Source: an uncultured Sulfitobacter sp. | GTDB taxonomy: Bacteria > Pseudomonadota > Alphaproteobacteria > Rhodobacterales > Rhodobacteraceae | NCBI GenBank assembly: GCA_905182645.1 | Contig: CAJJCJ010000004.1 | Location: 62,001-126,000 of the forward strand | Length of the DNA stretch: 64,000 bases | Direction of reading: 5' to 3' | Shown: positions 53,125-61,993 of the stretch, piece after piece | Layout: the number at the start of each line of letters is the position of its first letter | Position numbering within the stretch: position 1 is the stretch's first letter | Program-made: the position numbers and the translations under genes | The notes under the pieces: model-generated | Told to the model about the DNA's origin: nothing | The model's database searches: none | The model's input: only the letters and a program-made list of their open reading frames with translations

Positions 53125-54606
53125 TTACCACCACTTTTGCGGCTTGGCTACAAATCCGGCAGCCTGTTCCAGCGCATAAGCGACATTCAGTAGATCGCCC
53201 TCTTCCCACGGACGACCAATCAGCTGAAGCCCAAGCGGCAAGCCGTTGGCGTCCACACCAGCAGGCACCGCAATACCGGGCAGACCTGCAAGGTTGACCG
53301 TCACCGTAAATACATCGTTAAGATACATCTGGATCGGATCAGCATCGACCATGTCGCCCAAACCAAACGCGGCAGACGGGGTTGCAGGCGTCAGGATGGC
53401 GTCAACACCAGCTGCAAACACCTGATCAAAGTCACGCTTGATCAACGCACGGACCTTGCGGGCGCGGTTGTAATAGGCGTCGTAAAAACCAGCGGACAGA
53501 ACATATGTGCCAACCATCACGCGGCGCTGCACCTCGGCACCAAAACCTTCGGCGCGGGTCTTTTCATACATCTCAGTGATGCCATCACCAGCGTCCAGCT
53601 TAGCACGGTGGCCAAAGCGCACACCGTCATAACGCGCAAGGTTCGATGACGCCTCGGCTGGGGCAATCACATAATATGCAGGCAGCGCGTATTTGGTGTG
53701 CGGCAGCGTGATATCGCGGATGATCGCACCCGCATCCTTAAGCATCCCGGTGCCGTCTTCCCAAAGTTTTTCGATCTCGGCAGGCATACCGTCCATGCGA
53801 TATTCTTTTGGAATACCAATGACCTTGCCTTTGATATCGCCCGTCAAAGCAGCCTCAAAATTCGGCACTGCCATATCCATGCTGGTGCTGTCTTTAGGGT
53901 CGTGACCACACATGGCTTCGAGCATAATCGCGCTATCACGGACGTCTTTGGTCATCGGACCAGCTTGATCGAGCGACGACGCAAATGCGACTACCCCCCA
54001 TCGAGACACGCGGCCATAAGTCGGCTTAATACCAGTGATGCCAGTGAACGCGGCAGGTTGGCGGATCGACCCACCCGTGTCAGTCCCCGTGGCACCGAGG
54101 CAAAGATCAGCAGCAACTGCGGACGCGGACCCACCTGATGACCCACCTGGGGTCAATTCGCGATCATCAAATTTCCACGGGTTCACGGCGTTGCCATAAA
54201 CGGATGTCTCGTTCGACGACCCCATGGCAAATTCGTCCATGTTAAGCTTGCCCAGCATCACGGCGCCCGCGTCAAACAACTGGGTCGTGACGGTGGATTC
54301 GTATTCGGGTTTGAACCCGTTTAAAATACCAGACGCGGCCTGCGACGGGACGCCTTTGGTGCAGAACAGATCTTTGATGCCCAGTGGGATACCACACATA
54401 TCAGGCGCGTCGCCGGATTTAATCCTGACATCAGCCGCAGCGGCTTGTGCTTTTGCAATATCAGGCGTGTGATGGACAAAAGCGTTCAATGCACCAGCGC
54501 CTTCAATCGCGCCGAGATAGGCGTTGGTCAATTCAGCGGATGATACATCCCCCTTGCGCAATGCGTCGCGGGAAGAGGCGATTGTGAGCTTGGATAGATC
54601 AGTCAT
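53125..54606 (-). CDS. gatA: Glutamyl-tRNA(Gln) amidotransferase subunit A
   Basis: Amidase subunit of GatCAB, which converts misacylated Glu-tRNA(Gln) (and Asp-tRNA(Asn)) to the amide, releasing ammonia from glutamine. 493 residues. The Ser-cisSer-Lys triad lies in [12 protein letters not shown] (Lys) and [39 protein letters not shown] (both Ser). [23 protein letters not shown] is the diagnostic GatA follow-on. One base overlaps gatC. gatB is not in the window. Confidence 0.96.
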   Translation of the reverse strand: MTDLSKLTIASSRDALRKGDVSSAELTNAYLGAIEGAGALNAFVHHTPDIAKAQAAAADVRIKSGDAPDMCGIPLGIKDLFCTKGVPSQAASGILNGFKPEYESTVTTQLFDAGAVMLGKLNMDEFAMGSSNETSVYGNAVNPWKFDDRELTPGGSSGGSASAVAADLCLGATGTDTGGSIRQPAAFTGITGIKPTYGRVSRWGVVAFASSLDQAGPMTKDVRDSAIMLEAMCGHDPKDSTSMDMAVPNFEAALTGDIKGKVIGIPKEYRMDGMPAEIEKLWEDGTGMLKDAGAIIRDITLPHTKYALPAYYVIAPAEASSNLARYDGVRFGHRAKLDAGDGITEMYEKTRAEGFGAEVQRRVMVGTYVLSAGFYDAYYNRARKVRALIKRDFDQVFAAGVDAILTPATPSAAFGLGDMVDADPIQMYLNDVFTVTVNLAGLPGIAVPAGVDANGLPLGLQLIGRPWEEGDLLNVAYALEQAAGFVAKPQKWW

Positions 54607-54893
54607 TATTCAACCACCTTCGGCACAGCAAAAAACCCTTCACGGGCATCGGGAGCGTTTTTCATCACGGCGGCTTGTTGGCTGCCATCGGTCACAACAT
54701 CGGTGCGGCGTTTTAGGCGCTGCGGAGTGACAGAGGTCATTGGCTCAATGCCATCCACGTCAACTTCATTAAGTTGCTCGATAAAGCCCAGAATGGCGGA
54801 AAATTCCTGCGCCAATGCTGGCAACGCGTCATCTTCAACCTTGATGCGGGCCAATTTGGCAACGCGGCGGGCGGTTTCGGTGTCAATCGACAT
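54606..54893 (-). CDS. gatC: Glutamyl-tRNA(Gln) amidotransferase subunit C
   Basis: A 95-residue stabilising subunit that wraps between GatA and Gat[71 protein letters not shown] is the full conserved sequence, and [12 protein letters not shown] ends it. GGAGG stands nine bases before the ATG. Just upstream a degenerate CTCCGGACGGGGGATAAGATT resembles the extragenic motif found at 19745, 33587 and 37572. First gene of gatC-gatA. Confidence 0.95.
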   Translation of the reverse strand: MSIDTETARRVAKLARIKVEDDALPALAQEFSAILGFIEQLNEVDVDGIEPMTSVTPQRLKRRTDVVTDGSQQAAVMKNAPDAREGFFAVPKVVE

Positions 54894-55136
54894 GGGCGGG
54901 CCTCCGGACGGGGGATAAGATTGACATCGCGTTTACCCGCGCGGCCCCCGCCCTGCAAGGGTTCGACATGGAATTTTGGAGCGTGTTTTCTGCAGGGTCA
55001 GCCTGATCAAAAAACCATCAGCGCGGCATGCGGCTGTTATGGGACAATTGTCGTCAATCCGCACCCGCCCGCAGGGTCGGGCCACCCCAGACAAAAGGTG
55101 CCCCTTTTGCCCCGGAGTGGGCGACCGCACCACCCC

Positions 55137-55712
55137 CTAATGGTCGCGGGCCGCCATCGCGTCATGGGCCGCCTGCATACCGCGCTCCACCAAATCGCTG
55201 ACCTCTGCGGCATGTGTTTGCAACGCGGCAACCACGTCAGGGTCATCAGACGTTTGCACAACTGCAACGCCTATTTCGGTCATCTCGATCTCGGTCACGA
55301 TAGACTCGGGGCGTTCGAACAAAATATCCAAGGTCTGGCTTTGGATTAGGATTTGTGGGTCACGTTTATCATCGACACGCTGAATCATCCCCGTGACGTG
55401 GCTAACTAGCAATTCGCGAAGCTCCGGATTATCAGTCTCTGTCACAGTAAGAATACCGTTGGGCAAGTTTTCGACGGTGCGTGTCAGCTCCTTGTGGTTC
55501 TCAAACATGGCGCGCAATTCAGCAACCTCGTGATCTTGCGTATCCACGCCGTTCAACATCGGGGTGCCGATGACATTATGGATAATCTTTTCGCCCATCA
55601 GGTTTGACATCGCATTGTGCATGCCGCCCATGGACCGCATGCCGACATACGCGCCGCCTGCGATCAACACGACCGCACCGAGAACCACCAGCCCAACAGT
55701 TCGTTTTTGCAT
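55137..55712 (-). CDS. Membrane-anchored protein of unknown function
   Basis: A 191-residue protein with an uncleaved-looking N-terminal helix (MQKRTVGLVVLGAVVLIAGGAYVGMRSMGG) and a periplasmic helical domain: EVAELRAMFENHKELTRTVENLPNGILTVTETDNPELRELLVSHVTGMIQRVDDKRDPQILIQSQTLDILFERPESIVTEIEMTEIGVAVVQTSDDPDVVAALQTHAAEVSDLVERGMQAAHDAM. The FENH, SHV and QTHA positions could bind metal or heme. I have seen related proteins described only as hypothetical, sometimes near copper genes. ATG 55712 has GGGA seven bases upstream. About 240 bases 3' of it (54894-55136) contain no gene. Confidence 0.65.
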   Translation of the reverse strand: MQKRTVGLVVLGAVVLIAGGAYVGMRSMGGMHNAMSNLMGEKIIHNVIGTPMLNGVDTQDHEVAELRAMFENHKELTRTVENLPNGILTVTETDNPELRELLVSHVTGMIQRVDDKRDPQILIQSQTLDILFERPESIVTEIEMTEIGVAVVQTSDDPDVVAALQTHAAEVSDLVERGMQAAHDAMAARDH

Positions 55713-55801
55713 TGATCTCATCCCATCAAATAAAACATTTCAAAAGAGGAATATGTTGTTGTTGGCCCGCTATCAAGCCGCATATGCAAAACTTATGCAA
55801 A

Positions 55802-56251
55802 TCATATCCGTCTATTAGCGAAGAAATCCCGTATTAACGCCTCTGACGCCGCGGCCCCAATGCCGTCGTAAACCTCTGGCTTGTGATGACATTGCGCATG
55901 GGAAAACACGCGCGGACCCTGTGCAACACCGCCCGACTTGGGATCAGACGCGCCGTAATAAAGCCGCCCGATCCGCGCATTGGAAATCGCCGCCGCACAC
56001 ATCGGGCACGGCTCTAACGTCACGTAAAGATCATAGCCCGATAACCGCTCCTGCCCCAGCACCTGACACGCTGCACGGATCGCCAAAACCTCTGCGTGGG
56101 CAGTCGGGTCGTTCAGCTCTCGGGTCCGGTTTCCAGCTTTGGAAACAACGCCTTGAGGGCCGACGATCACGGCACCGACAGGCACTTCGCCACGACCCCC
56201 CGCAGCAATTGCCTCGGCCATGGCCGCATCCATATGGCTGGTAAATGTCAT
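55802..56251 (-). CDS. tadA: tRNA-specific adenosine deaminase
   Basis: Deaminates the wobble adenosine of tRNA-Arg(ACG) to inosine. 149 residues. The zinc site is HAE (His52, catalytic Glu54) in PTAHAEVLAIR and PCPMC (Cys82, Cys85) in YVTLEPCPMCAAAISNARIGRLYYGA. The MDAAMAEAIAAGGRGEVPVGAVIV N-terminus and C-terminal GIGAAASEALIRDFFANRR are typical. It is divergent from the methyltransferase gene. Confidence 0.95.
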   Translation of the reverse strand: MTFTSHMDAAMAEAIAAGGRGEVPVGAVIVGPQGVVSKAGNRTRELNDPTAHAEVLAIRAACQVLGQERLSGYDLYVTLEPCPMCAAAISNARIGRLYYGASDPKSGGVAQGPRVFSHAQCHHKPEVYDGIGAAASEALIRDFFANRRI

Positions 56252-56315
56252 AGGTTTTCATGCCTTATCGCGACCTTGCCTTGCAACCCCCAAAATGCGC
56301 TGCCAGTGTGACACC

Positions 56316-57098
56316 ATGACCGACGATATCTATGACCATGCCTACGTCGCCGCCCTATTTGACCGCTGTTCCGAGCGTTACCGACGGTGGAGCGCAGTAT
56401 CTTCATTTGGCTTAGCCTGGCTATGGCGGCGGCAATGTGTGGACCGCCTGCACGGCCAATCCCAGATCGCCCGCATCCAAAATGGTCAGGTTACAAAACA
56501 AGCCCAGAAATGCCCGCAAGTCGTTGATCTTATGTCAGGAACTGGCGAGGTCTGGCCACATGTTTTCGACGCATTTCCACGCGCTCAGATCAGTGCTATC
56601 GATATTTCACAGAACATGCACGCTCATGCGGTCACGCGTCTGAATCAATCGAGATCCCGCCAGATCAACCATTTTGAAGCCAACGCACTGGACACCGACC
56701 TGCCGGCAAGTTCCGCTGATATGGTCGTGGCCACGTTCGGGCTAAAAACTTTCAACGCCGACCAGCAAACTGTGCTTGCCCATCAAATTTCTCGTATTTT
56801 GCGCGAAGGTGGCTGCTTTTCCTTGATTGAGGCGTCTGATCCGAAAGGCTGGCTGCTGCGCCCGCTTTACCGTGCCTACCTTGACCGCGCATTGCCCCTG
56901 TTGGAGCGGGTTTTTCTGCATGGCGCTCAAGACTTTAACATAATTGGGACCTACACGAAAAACTTTGGCGATTGCCGCCATATGGCCGTTGCTTTGCATG
57001 CCGCGGGTCTGAACGTGACGTTCAAACGCCACTTTTTCGGCTGCGCGACCTCTGTGGCGGGTACAAAGCCGATTGCGCCGGACGCCCCCGCCCCGTAA
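56316..57098 (+). CDS. UbiE/COQ5-like class I SAM methyltransferase
   Basis: A 260-residue methyltransferase. Motif I is VVDLMSGTGEVWPHVFDAFP, motif II region SAIDISQNMHAHAVTRL, and DLPASSADMVVATFGLKTFNADQQTVLAHQISRILREGGCFSLIEAS is the UbiE-like post-I and motif III stretch. The later PLYRAYLDRALPLLERVF resembles ubiquinone/menaquinone methyltransferases. The start at 56316 is chosen because the longer frame overlaps tadA and lacks similarity; its SD is weak. The substrate is uncertain, and it is not the canonical ubiE. It is followed 10 bases later by rluB. Confidence 0.78.
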   Translation: MTDDIYDHAYVAALFDRCSERYRRWSAVSSFGLAWLWRRQCVDRLHGQSQIARIQNGQVTKQAQKCPQVVDLMSGTGEVWPHVFDAFPRAQISAIDISQNMHAHAVTRLNQSRSRQINHFEANALDTDLPASSADMVVATFGLKTFNADQQTVLAHQISRILREGGCFSLIEASDPKGWLLRPLYRAYLDRALPLLERVFLHGAQDFNIIGTYTKNFGDCRHMAVALHAAGLNVTFKRHFFGCATSVAGTKPIAPDAPAP

Positions 57099-57108
57099 GG
57101 CACTATAC

Positions 57109-57921
57109 ATGACAAATGACACCCCAAAGGGCGACCGTATCGCCAAAGTATTGTCCCGCGCAGGCATCGCAAGCCGCCGCGTGTCTGAGACAATGATTGA
57201 AGAAGGCCGCGTATCGGTCAACGGCAAGACGATCACATCGCCTGCGCTGAACGTGACAGCCGAAGACAAAATCGTTGTCGACGGCAAACGCGTCGGCGCA
57301 CCCGAAGAACCCCGCATCTGGATTTATCACAAGCCCGCCGGTTTGGTGACCTCGGAACGTGATGAAAAAGACCGCGCGACGGTGTTCGGTGCCCTGCCCG
57401 AATCCATGCCGCGAGTCATGTCGATTGGGCGTCTTGATATCAACTCCGAAGGGTTGTTGTTGCTGACAAACGACGGGGAAATCAAAAGAAAGCTGGAATT
57501 GCCATCCACTGGCTGGCTGCGTCGTTACCGTGTGCGTATCAACGGCTCTGTGTCCGAGGCACGCCTTGACGAGCTGCGCGCAGGCATCACCGTCGAAGGC
57601 ATCCATTATCAGCCGATGATCGTGACCTTTGACCGCCAGCAGGGTGCAAACGCATGGCTGACCGTGTCGATCCGCGAAGGTAAAAACCGCGAAATTCGCC
57701 GCACGATGGAAGCCATCGGCGTGGTCGTAAACCGCTTGATCCGCGTCAGTTATGGCCCGTTCCAATTGGGTGACCTTAAGCAAGGTGACGTCGAAGAAGT
57801 CAAAAGCCGTGTCGTCCGCGACCAGCTTGGCCTTGGCGCCCGCCCAGAGCCCGCGCCCAAACGCCGTGTGGTCAATCGTCCAAAGCGCAATGCACCTGCG
57901 GGGAAAAAGCGCTTAGGTTGA
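57109..57921 (+). CDS. rluB: 23S rRNA pseudouridine synthase, RluB/RsuA family
   Basis: A 270-residue enzyme. The N-terminal S4 RNA-binding domain is RIAKVLSRAGIASRRVSETMIEEGRVSVNGKTI. The catalytic domain has YHKPAGLVTSERDEKDRATVFGALPE, and GRLDINSEGLLLLTNDGEIKRKL with the catalytic Asp. INGSVSEARLDELRAGI and EGKNREIRRTMEAIG follow. The C-terminal extension is Lys/Arg/Pro-rich (RVVNRPKRNAPAGKKRLG), as in RluB. The assignment to position U2605 rather than another RsuA target is by length and tail, hence moderately certain. ATG 57109 has TAAGG upstream. Confidence 0.9.
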   Translation: MTNDTPKGDRIAKVLSRAGIASRRVSETMIEEGRVSVNGKTITSPALNVTAEDKIVVDGKRVGAPEEPRIWIYHKPAGLVTSERDEKDRATVFGALPESMPRVMSIGRLDINSEGLLLLTNDGEIKRKLELPSTGWLRRYRVRINGSVSEARLDELRAGITVEGIHYQPMIVTFDRQQGANAWLTVSIREGKNREIRRTMEAIGVVVNRLIRVSYGPFQLGDLKQGDVEEVKSRVVRDQLGLGARPEPAPKRRVVNRPKRNAPAGKKRLG

Positions 57922-57984
57922 ACCTTGCCGCTAGCCCCGCGTTGTGCATGTAATGTGGCAACAAATTAACTGGGGAAAACGACA

Positions 57985-58806
57985 GTGGCCGACCTATTAA
58001 CACTCGAAAATGCGATAAACCTGATCATGCTCTGCTTTTTGCAGGCGGTTTTGGGTTTTGATAACCTGCTTTATATCTCAATCGAGAGTAAACGCGCACC
58101 GGTAGCCCAGCAGAAATCTGTACGGATGTGGGGCATCTTAATCGCTGTCGCATTGCGGGTCGTCTTGCTGTTCACCATGATCCAACTGATCGATACGATG
58201 TCTGCGCCGTTCTATATCTTTGACTGGACAGGCGTGATCGAAGGCGGCGTGAACTTCGCCACCTGCGTGTTCATCATTGGTGGCATATTTATCATGTATA
58301 CGGCTGTAAAAGAGATCGGTCATATGCTGTCGTTTGACCATTTGGATCACGACGTTTCAGGCAAAACGGGCAAGTCCGCAACGCAAGTCGTCGTGATGAT
58401 CGTGATCATGAACTTGATCTTCTCGTTTGATAGTGTGCTTTCAGCGCTGGCGATTACCGATGTGTTCCCGATCTTGGCTATAGCGATCATCCTATCGGGT
58501 TTGGCCATGCTTTTACTGGCTGATGGCGTCACAAAGTTTTTGGAAAAGAACCGCATGTACGAGGTCCTTGGCCTGTTCATCTTGCTGATCGTCGGTGTTG
58601 TCTTGCTGGGTGAAGCTGGCCCAGCTGCGGGTCACGCGATGCACAACGAGGCGTTGAATATCAAAGTGTTTGGCAAGGAAATCATCCCGATGTCCAAATC
58701 GACTTTCTACTTCTCTGTGGTCGTTCTTGTGGCCGTGGAAATCATTCAGTCAGGGTATTCACGCAAGCTGAACGCCGAGCGCAAAGCGTTGCAGAAACAT
58801 TCGTAA
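57985..58806 (+). CDS. TerC family integral membrane protein
   Basis: A 273-residue seven- to eight-helix protein. GTG start with GGGG upstream. Key motifs: FLQAVLGFDNLLYISIE (metal-binding Asp in GFDN), MNLIFSFDSVLSALAITD (the paired Asp), LLLADGVTKFLEKN and YEVLGLFILLIVGVVLLGEA. TerC proteins are linked to tellurite resistance and, in recent work, to Mn2+ export and metalation of secreted enzymes. It is followed by a 28-residue peptide gene and the xpaC-telA genes, as expected for the Ter/TelA membrane-stress network. Confidence 0.93.
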   Translation: MADLLTLENAINLIMLCFLQAVLGFDNLLYISIESKRAPVAQQKSVRMWGILIAVALRVVLLFTMIQLIDTMSAPFYIFDWTGVIEGGVNFATCVFIIGGIFIMYTAVKEIGHMLSFDHLDHDVSGKTGKSATQVVVMIVIMNLIFSFDSVLSALAITDVFPILAIAIILSGLAMLLLADGVTKFLEKNRMYEVLGLFILLIVGVVLLGEAGPAAGHAMHNEALNIKVFGKEIIPMSKSTFYFSVVVLVAVEIIQSGYSRKLNAERKALQKHS

Positions 58807-58848
58807 TTGCGCGCATTCGTGCTTAACTGCTTAGCTTAGGGGGATGAT

Positions 58849-58935
58849 ATGTCTAAATCTATCCAACGCGGCGCATATGTCGTTCTGATCGTCTTGCTAT
58901 TTGGCGTGACGTCCGGCTGGTTGGGGGCGCTATAA
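58849..58935 (+). CDS. 28-residue single-helix membrane peptide
   Basis: MSKSIQRGAYVVLIVLLFGV and TSGWLGAL, ending TAA at 58933-58935. A basic N-terminus precedes one hydrophobic helix. A good GGGGGA Shine-Dalgarno lies six bases upstream of the ATG, and the stop is one base before the ATG of xpaC, so it is positioned as a translated cistron. It is too short for normal gene callers. It could be a small partner of TerC or the SPFH protein; that is inference. Confidence 0.6.
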   Translation: MSKSIQRGAYVVLIVLLFGVTSGWLGAL

Positions 58936-58936
58936 T

Positions 58937-59891
58937 ATGGCCAAAAATTTGGTGGCAGATTTAGCCCTGACGGGTCCGGCGGATCCGATCTCATGACTGA
59001 TGACCGCGAGGTGGACGCAAGCGCTGGTCGTATTGGCGTGTTGTTCCCGCCTGCAATTGTGCTGGTGGCAACGACGATTTCGGACGGGCCTGTGTCTTTA
59101 ATAGTGGGACTTTTGGGTGCAGCTACGCTTGTCGCATCTGCATGGTTGCTTGGCGAAGGGCTGCGCGCCGAGGCGGCATATAACGCCCGCAGGGTCGCCC
59201 GCAGGGTCGCCCGCCGTCCAGCCATCCCGCGCAAGTTTATGGCGTCAGCAATGACTGGCGTCGGTGTCGCGCTGGCTTCATATGCCCACCATGCAAGTAT
59301 TCCAGCGGCCTTGTTATACGGCGTGGCAGGTGTTGCCGTTCACGTCACCGCATTTGGGCTAGACCCGATGCGTGACAAACGCATGGAAGGCATCGATACA
59401 TTCCACAAGACCTCGTCGCCCACGTTGTGGACGAAGCTGAGGCGCATCTGTTGCTGATGAAAGACCAGATCAACGGGCTTATTGATCGCAAGCTCGACGT
59501 TCGTGTAGGCGCGTTCCAAGCCACCGCCCGCAAGATGATCCGTACAGTTGAAGAAGACCCGCGTGACCTGACAGGTGCCCGCAAATTTCTGGGCGTTTAT
59601 TTGATGGGCGCTATGGACGCAACAATCAAGTTTGTCGATGTTTACCGCCGATCAAAAAACAAAGAGGCCCACACTGATTACGAGGCGCTACTTGGCGATC
59701 TTGAGTAAAATTTTGCGGCCCGCACGAATAAGATGTTGCTAGATGACAAAAGCGACATGGATATCGAAATCAAAGTGCTGCGCGACCGATTGCATCGCGA
59801 AGGCGTGAGTGCAAATAAAGAAGGAGACATTACATGTCTGAGATTACACGTAAAAAAGCCGAGGCCACACTGGCCGATGTCGCAAAAGTGA
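58937..59891 (+). pseudogene. xpaC: XpaC-like (BCIP hydrolysis family) gene with several disabling mutations
   Basis: Three lesions in one gene. ATG 58937 reads MAK then shifts in the A-run 58943-58947; adding one A restores MAKKFGGRFSPDGSGG. The main frame (from 58948) has two helices (GVLFPPAIVLVATTI, SLIVGLLGAATLVASAWLL; ALASYAHHASIPAALLYGVAGVAVHVTAFG) to GLDPMRDKRMEGIDTF. A duplicated CA at 59404-59407 then shifts frame; removing it gives TFQDLVAHVVDEAEAHLLLMKDQ and on to YEALLGDLE. TAA at 59706 (TCA expected) precedes NFAARTNKMLLDDKSDMDIEIKVLRDRL in the same frame. A 12-base in-frame tandem duplication occupies 59185-59208. XpaC normally works with TelA. The true 3' end, probably just before the telA SD, is uncertain. 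Confidence 0.82.
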
Positions 59892-61024
59892 CTGCCGTTG
59901 TGCTGGCAGAACCCAAAGGCGAGCTGGTCACGATGGCTGCTGCTGACAAGCCAACAACCGCTGAAATTAAGCGTCGCATGGCCGAAGTCGACATGTCCAA
60001 CACACATTCAATTGTGTCGTTTGGCTCTGGCGCGCAAGCAGAATTGCAAGAGATTAGCCAAGCCATGCTGGCTGGCGTGCGCAACAAAGATGTTGGCCCT
60101 GCAGGTGACAGCCTGCGCAATATCGTCAGCACAATTCGCGGGTTTTCCGTGTCCGAGCTGGACGTGCGTCGCCAGCGGTCTTGGTGGGAAAAACTGTTGG
60201 GTCGCGCAGCCCCAATGGCAAAATTTGTTGCAAAATTTGAAAACGTTCAAGGCCAGATCGATAATATCACCGATGATCTTTTGCGTCACGAACATGTCCT
60301 GCTCAAAGACATCGAAAGCCTAGATATGCTTTACGACAAAACGCTGCAGTTCTACGAAGAACTGGCGCTGTATTTAGCGGCAGGTGAAGCCAAGCTTGAA
60401 GAGCTGGATACCAAAGTCATTCCAAAAAAGGAATTGCAGGTTTCCAAAGCCGCCGAGAATAAGGCCGTCATGATGGCGCAAGAACTGCGCGACATGCGGT
60501 CTGCCCGTGATGATCTGGAACGCCGCGTGCATGATCTTAAACTGACCCGTCAGGTGACGATGCAATCCTTGCCGTCAATCCGTCTGATGCAGGAAAATGA
60601 CAAGTCGATGGTGACCAAGATCAATTCGACGCTTGTGAATACGGTCCCTCTTTGGGAAACGCAATTAGCACAAGCCGTCACCATCCAACGCTCTGCTGAA
60701 GCCGCAGAAGCGGTGCGCGATCCCAACGACTTGACCAACAAGTTGCTGACATCAAACGCCCAAAACCTGCGCGATGCCAATAAGGTTATCCGTCAGGAAA
60801 TGGAACGTGGTGTGTTTGACATCAATGCCGTGAAAGATGCCAACACCAACCTGATCGCTACGATCAACGAAAGCCTTGAGATCGCCGATGAAGGCAAGCG
60901 CAAGCGCGCTGAAGCAGAAGCAGAGCTGAAAAAGATGGAGTCGGAGTTGAAGACAACGCTGGCGTCAGCCAAGGCCCGCAAGACCGGCACCGGCGATACT
61001 ATCGGCACAGCGGCGGGCGAATAA
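59834..61024 (+). CDS. telA: Toxic-anion resistance protein TelA family
   Basis: A 396-residue, nearly all-helical cytoplasmic protein. Landmarks: NTHSIVSFGSGAQAELQEISQAMLAGVRNKDVGPAGDSLRNIVSTIRGF (the F-G-x-x-A-Q signature), WWEKLLGRAAPMAKFVAKFENVQGQIDNITDDLLRHEHVLLKDI, a middle coiled coil, IRLMQENDKSMVTKINSTLVNTVPLWETQLAQAV and the C-terminal coiled coil EGKRKRAEAEAELKKMESELKTTLASAKARK. GGAGACATTAC precedes the ATG. TelA proteins confer tellurite or membrane-stress tolerance together with XpaC. Here telA is intact although xpaC is not, and is directly adjacent to the DUF2927 gene. Confidence 0.93.
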   Translation: MSEITRKKAEATLADVAKVTAVVLAEPKGELVTMAAADKPTTAEIKRRMAEVDMSNTHSIVSFGSGAQAELQEISQAMLAGVRNKDVGPAGDSLRNIVSTIRGFSVSELDVRRQRSWWEKLLGRAAPMAKFVAKFENVQGQIDNITDDLLRHEHVLLKDIESLDMLYDKTLQFYEELALYLAAGEAKLEELDTKVIPKKELQVSKAAENKAVMMAQELRDMRSARDDLERRVHDLKLTRQVTMQSLPSIRLMQENDKSMVTKINSTLVNTVPLWETQLAQAVTIQRSAEAAEAVRDPNDLTNKLLTSNAQNLRDANKVIRQEMERGVFDINAVKDANTNLIATINESLEIADEGKRKRAEAEAELKKMESELKTTLASAKARKTGTGDTIGTAAGE

Positions 61025-61963
61025 GTGACAATTAGGGGCGGTTCTTTTTTGCTGATAGGGCTTTTGGCTTTGTCTGCGTGCACGGTGCCAGCCGCACCGC
61101 GCGTGCAGTCGGCAAATATCCGGATCGCCCCGCTAGCGTCAGTCGCCGCCCCATCGGCGCGAAGCGACGCGCTGCGCACCTATTACACACGGATCGAAGA
61201 CCGTCTGGTCAGCCGCGGTTTACTGCGGGTTGACGGCGGCGGACCCGATACGCCGTTTACCGATACGCAGCTTGCGCGCAATTTTGTGCGGATTGCATTG
61301 TTTGACGAATATGTCAGCGACGGTGGCATTCTGCGTGCGCGCGCCACCGCGTCGAACCTCAGCAGATGGTCCGGTCCCGTACGTATGTCGGTTGAATTTG
61401 GCGACACGATCCCTGCGGATCAACGCCTGTCCGACCGTATTGAAGTTGCTAAATATGCCAATCGCTTGGCACGCGTCACCGGGCATCCAATTGCGATGTC
61501 AAACGCAAACCCAAATTTCTACGTCATGTTCTTAAATGAAGGTGACCGACTTGGATCAGAGGCCCGTTTGCGCCAATTGGTCCCCGGTATCGCTCCAAGC
61601 TCAATGCGTGCGATCCTTGATTTGCCGTCTAATCAGCTTTGCATCGTCGTTGCATTTTCCGAGGCTGGAAAATCGACCTATAGCAAAGCGATTGCCGTTA
61701 TTCGCGGCGAACACCCTGATCTGCTGCGCAAGTCGTGCATTCATGAAGAGTTGGCACAGGGCCTTGGGCTGCCTAATGATAGTCCGGCGGCGCGCCCGTC
61801 AATCTTTAACGATGACGAAGAGTTTGGCCTGTTGACCACACATGACGAGATGCTGCTGCGTATGCTTTACGACCCACGCCTGAACAATGGTATGGACGCC
61901 GTCGAAGCGGCACCGATTGTGCGCCAAATCGCAACTGAATTGACGATGGGCAGCGCAAGCTAA
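61025..61963 (+). CDS. DUF2927 lipoprotein, possible metalloprotease
   Basis: A 312-residue lipoprotein. GTG start directly after the telA stop. Signal (M)TIRGGSFLLIGLLALSAC with lipobox LSAC. The DUF2927 region covers about 75-285, including NPNFYVMFLNEGDRL, RAILDLPSNQLCIVVAF, IRGEHPDLLRKSCIHEELAQGLGLPNDSPAARPSIFNDDEEFGLLTTHDEMLLRMLYDPRL. The HEELAQGLG...H-D-E stretch resembles an HExxxxxG metallopeptidase active site, which is inference. It is coupled to telA and 30 bases before the SPFH gene. Confidence 0.85.
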   Translation: MTIRGGSFLLIGLLALSACTVPAAPRVQSANIRIAPLASVAAPSARSDALRTYYTRIEDRLVSRGLLRVDGGGPDTPFTDTQLARNFVRIALFDEYVSDGGILRARATASNLSRWSGPVRMSVEFGDTIPADQRLSDRIEVAKYANRLARVTGHPIAMSNANPNFYVMFLNEGDRLGSEARLRQLVPGIAPSSMRAILDLPSNQLCIVVAFSEAGKSTYSKAIAVIRGEHPDLLRKSCIHEELAQGLGLPNDSPAARPSIFNDDEEFGLLTTHDEMLLRMLYDPRLNNGMDAVEAAPIVRQIATELTMGSAS

Positions 61964-61993
61964 CCCCACATTTGACCAAAGGAGCCAGAACAC

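Noticed and set aside
58937-59708. Programmed ribosomal frameshifting in xpaC
   Set aside because: It would need two different shifts plus stop readthrough in one gene. Relatives of this family are encoded in one frame as far as I know.
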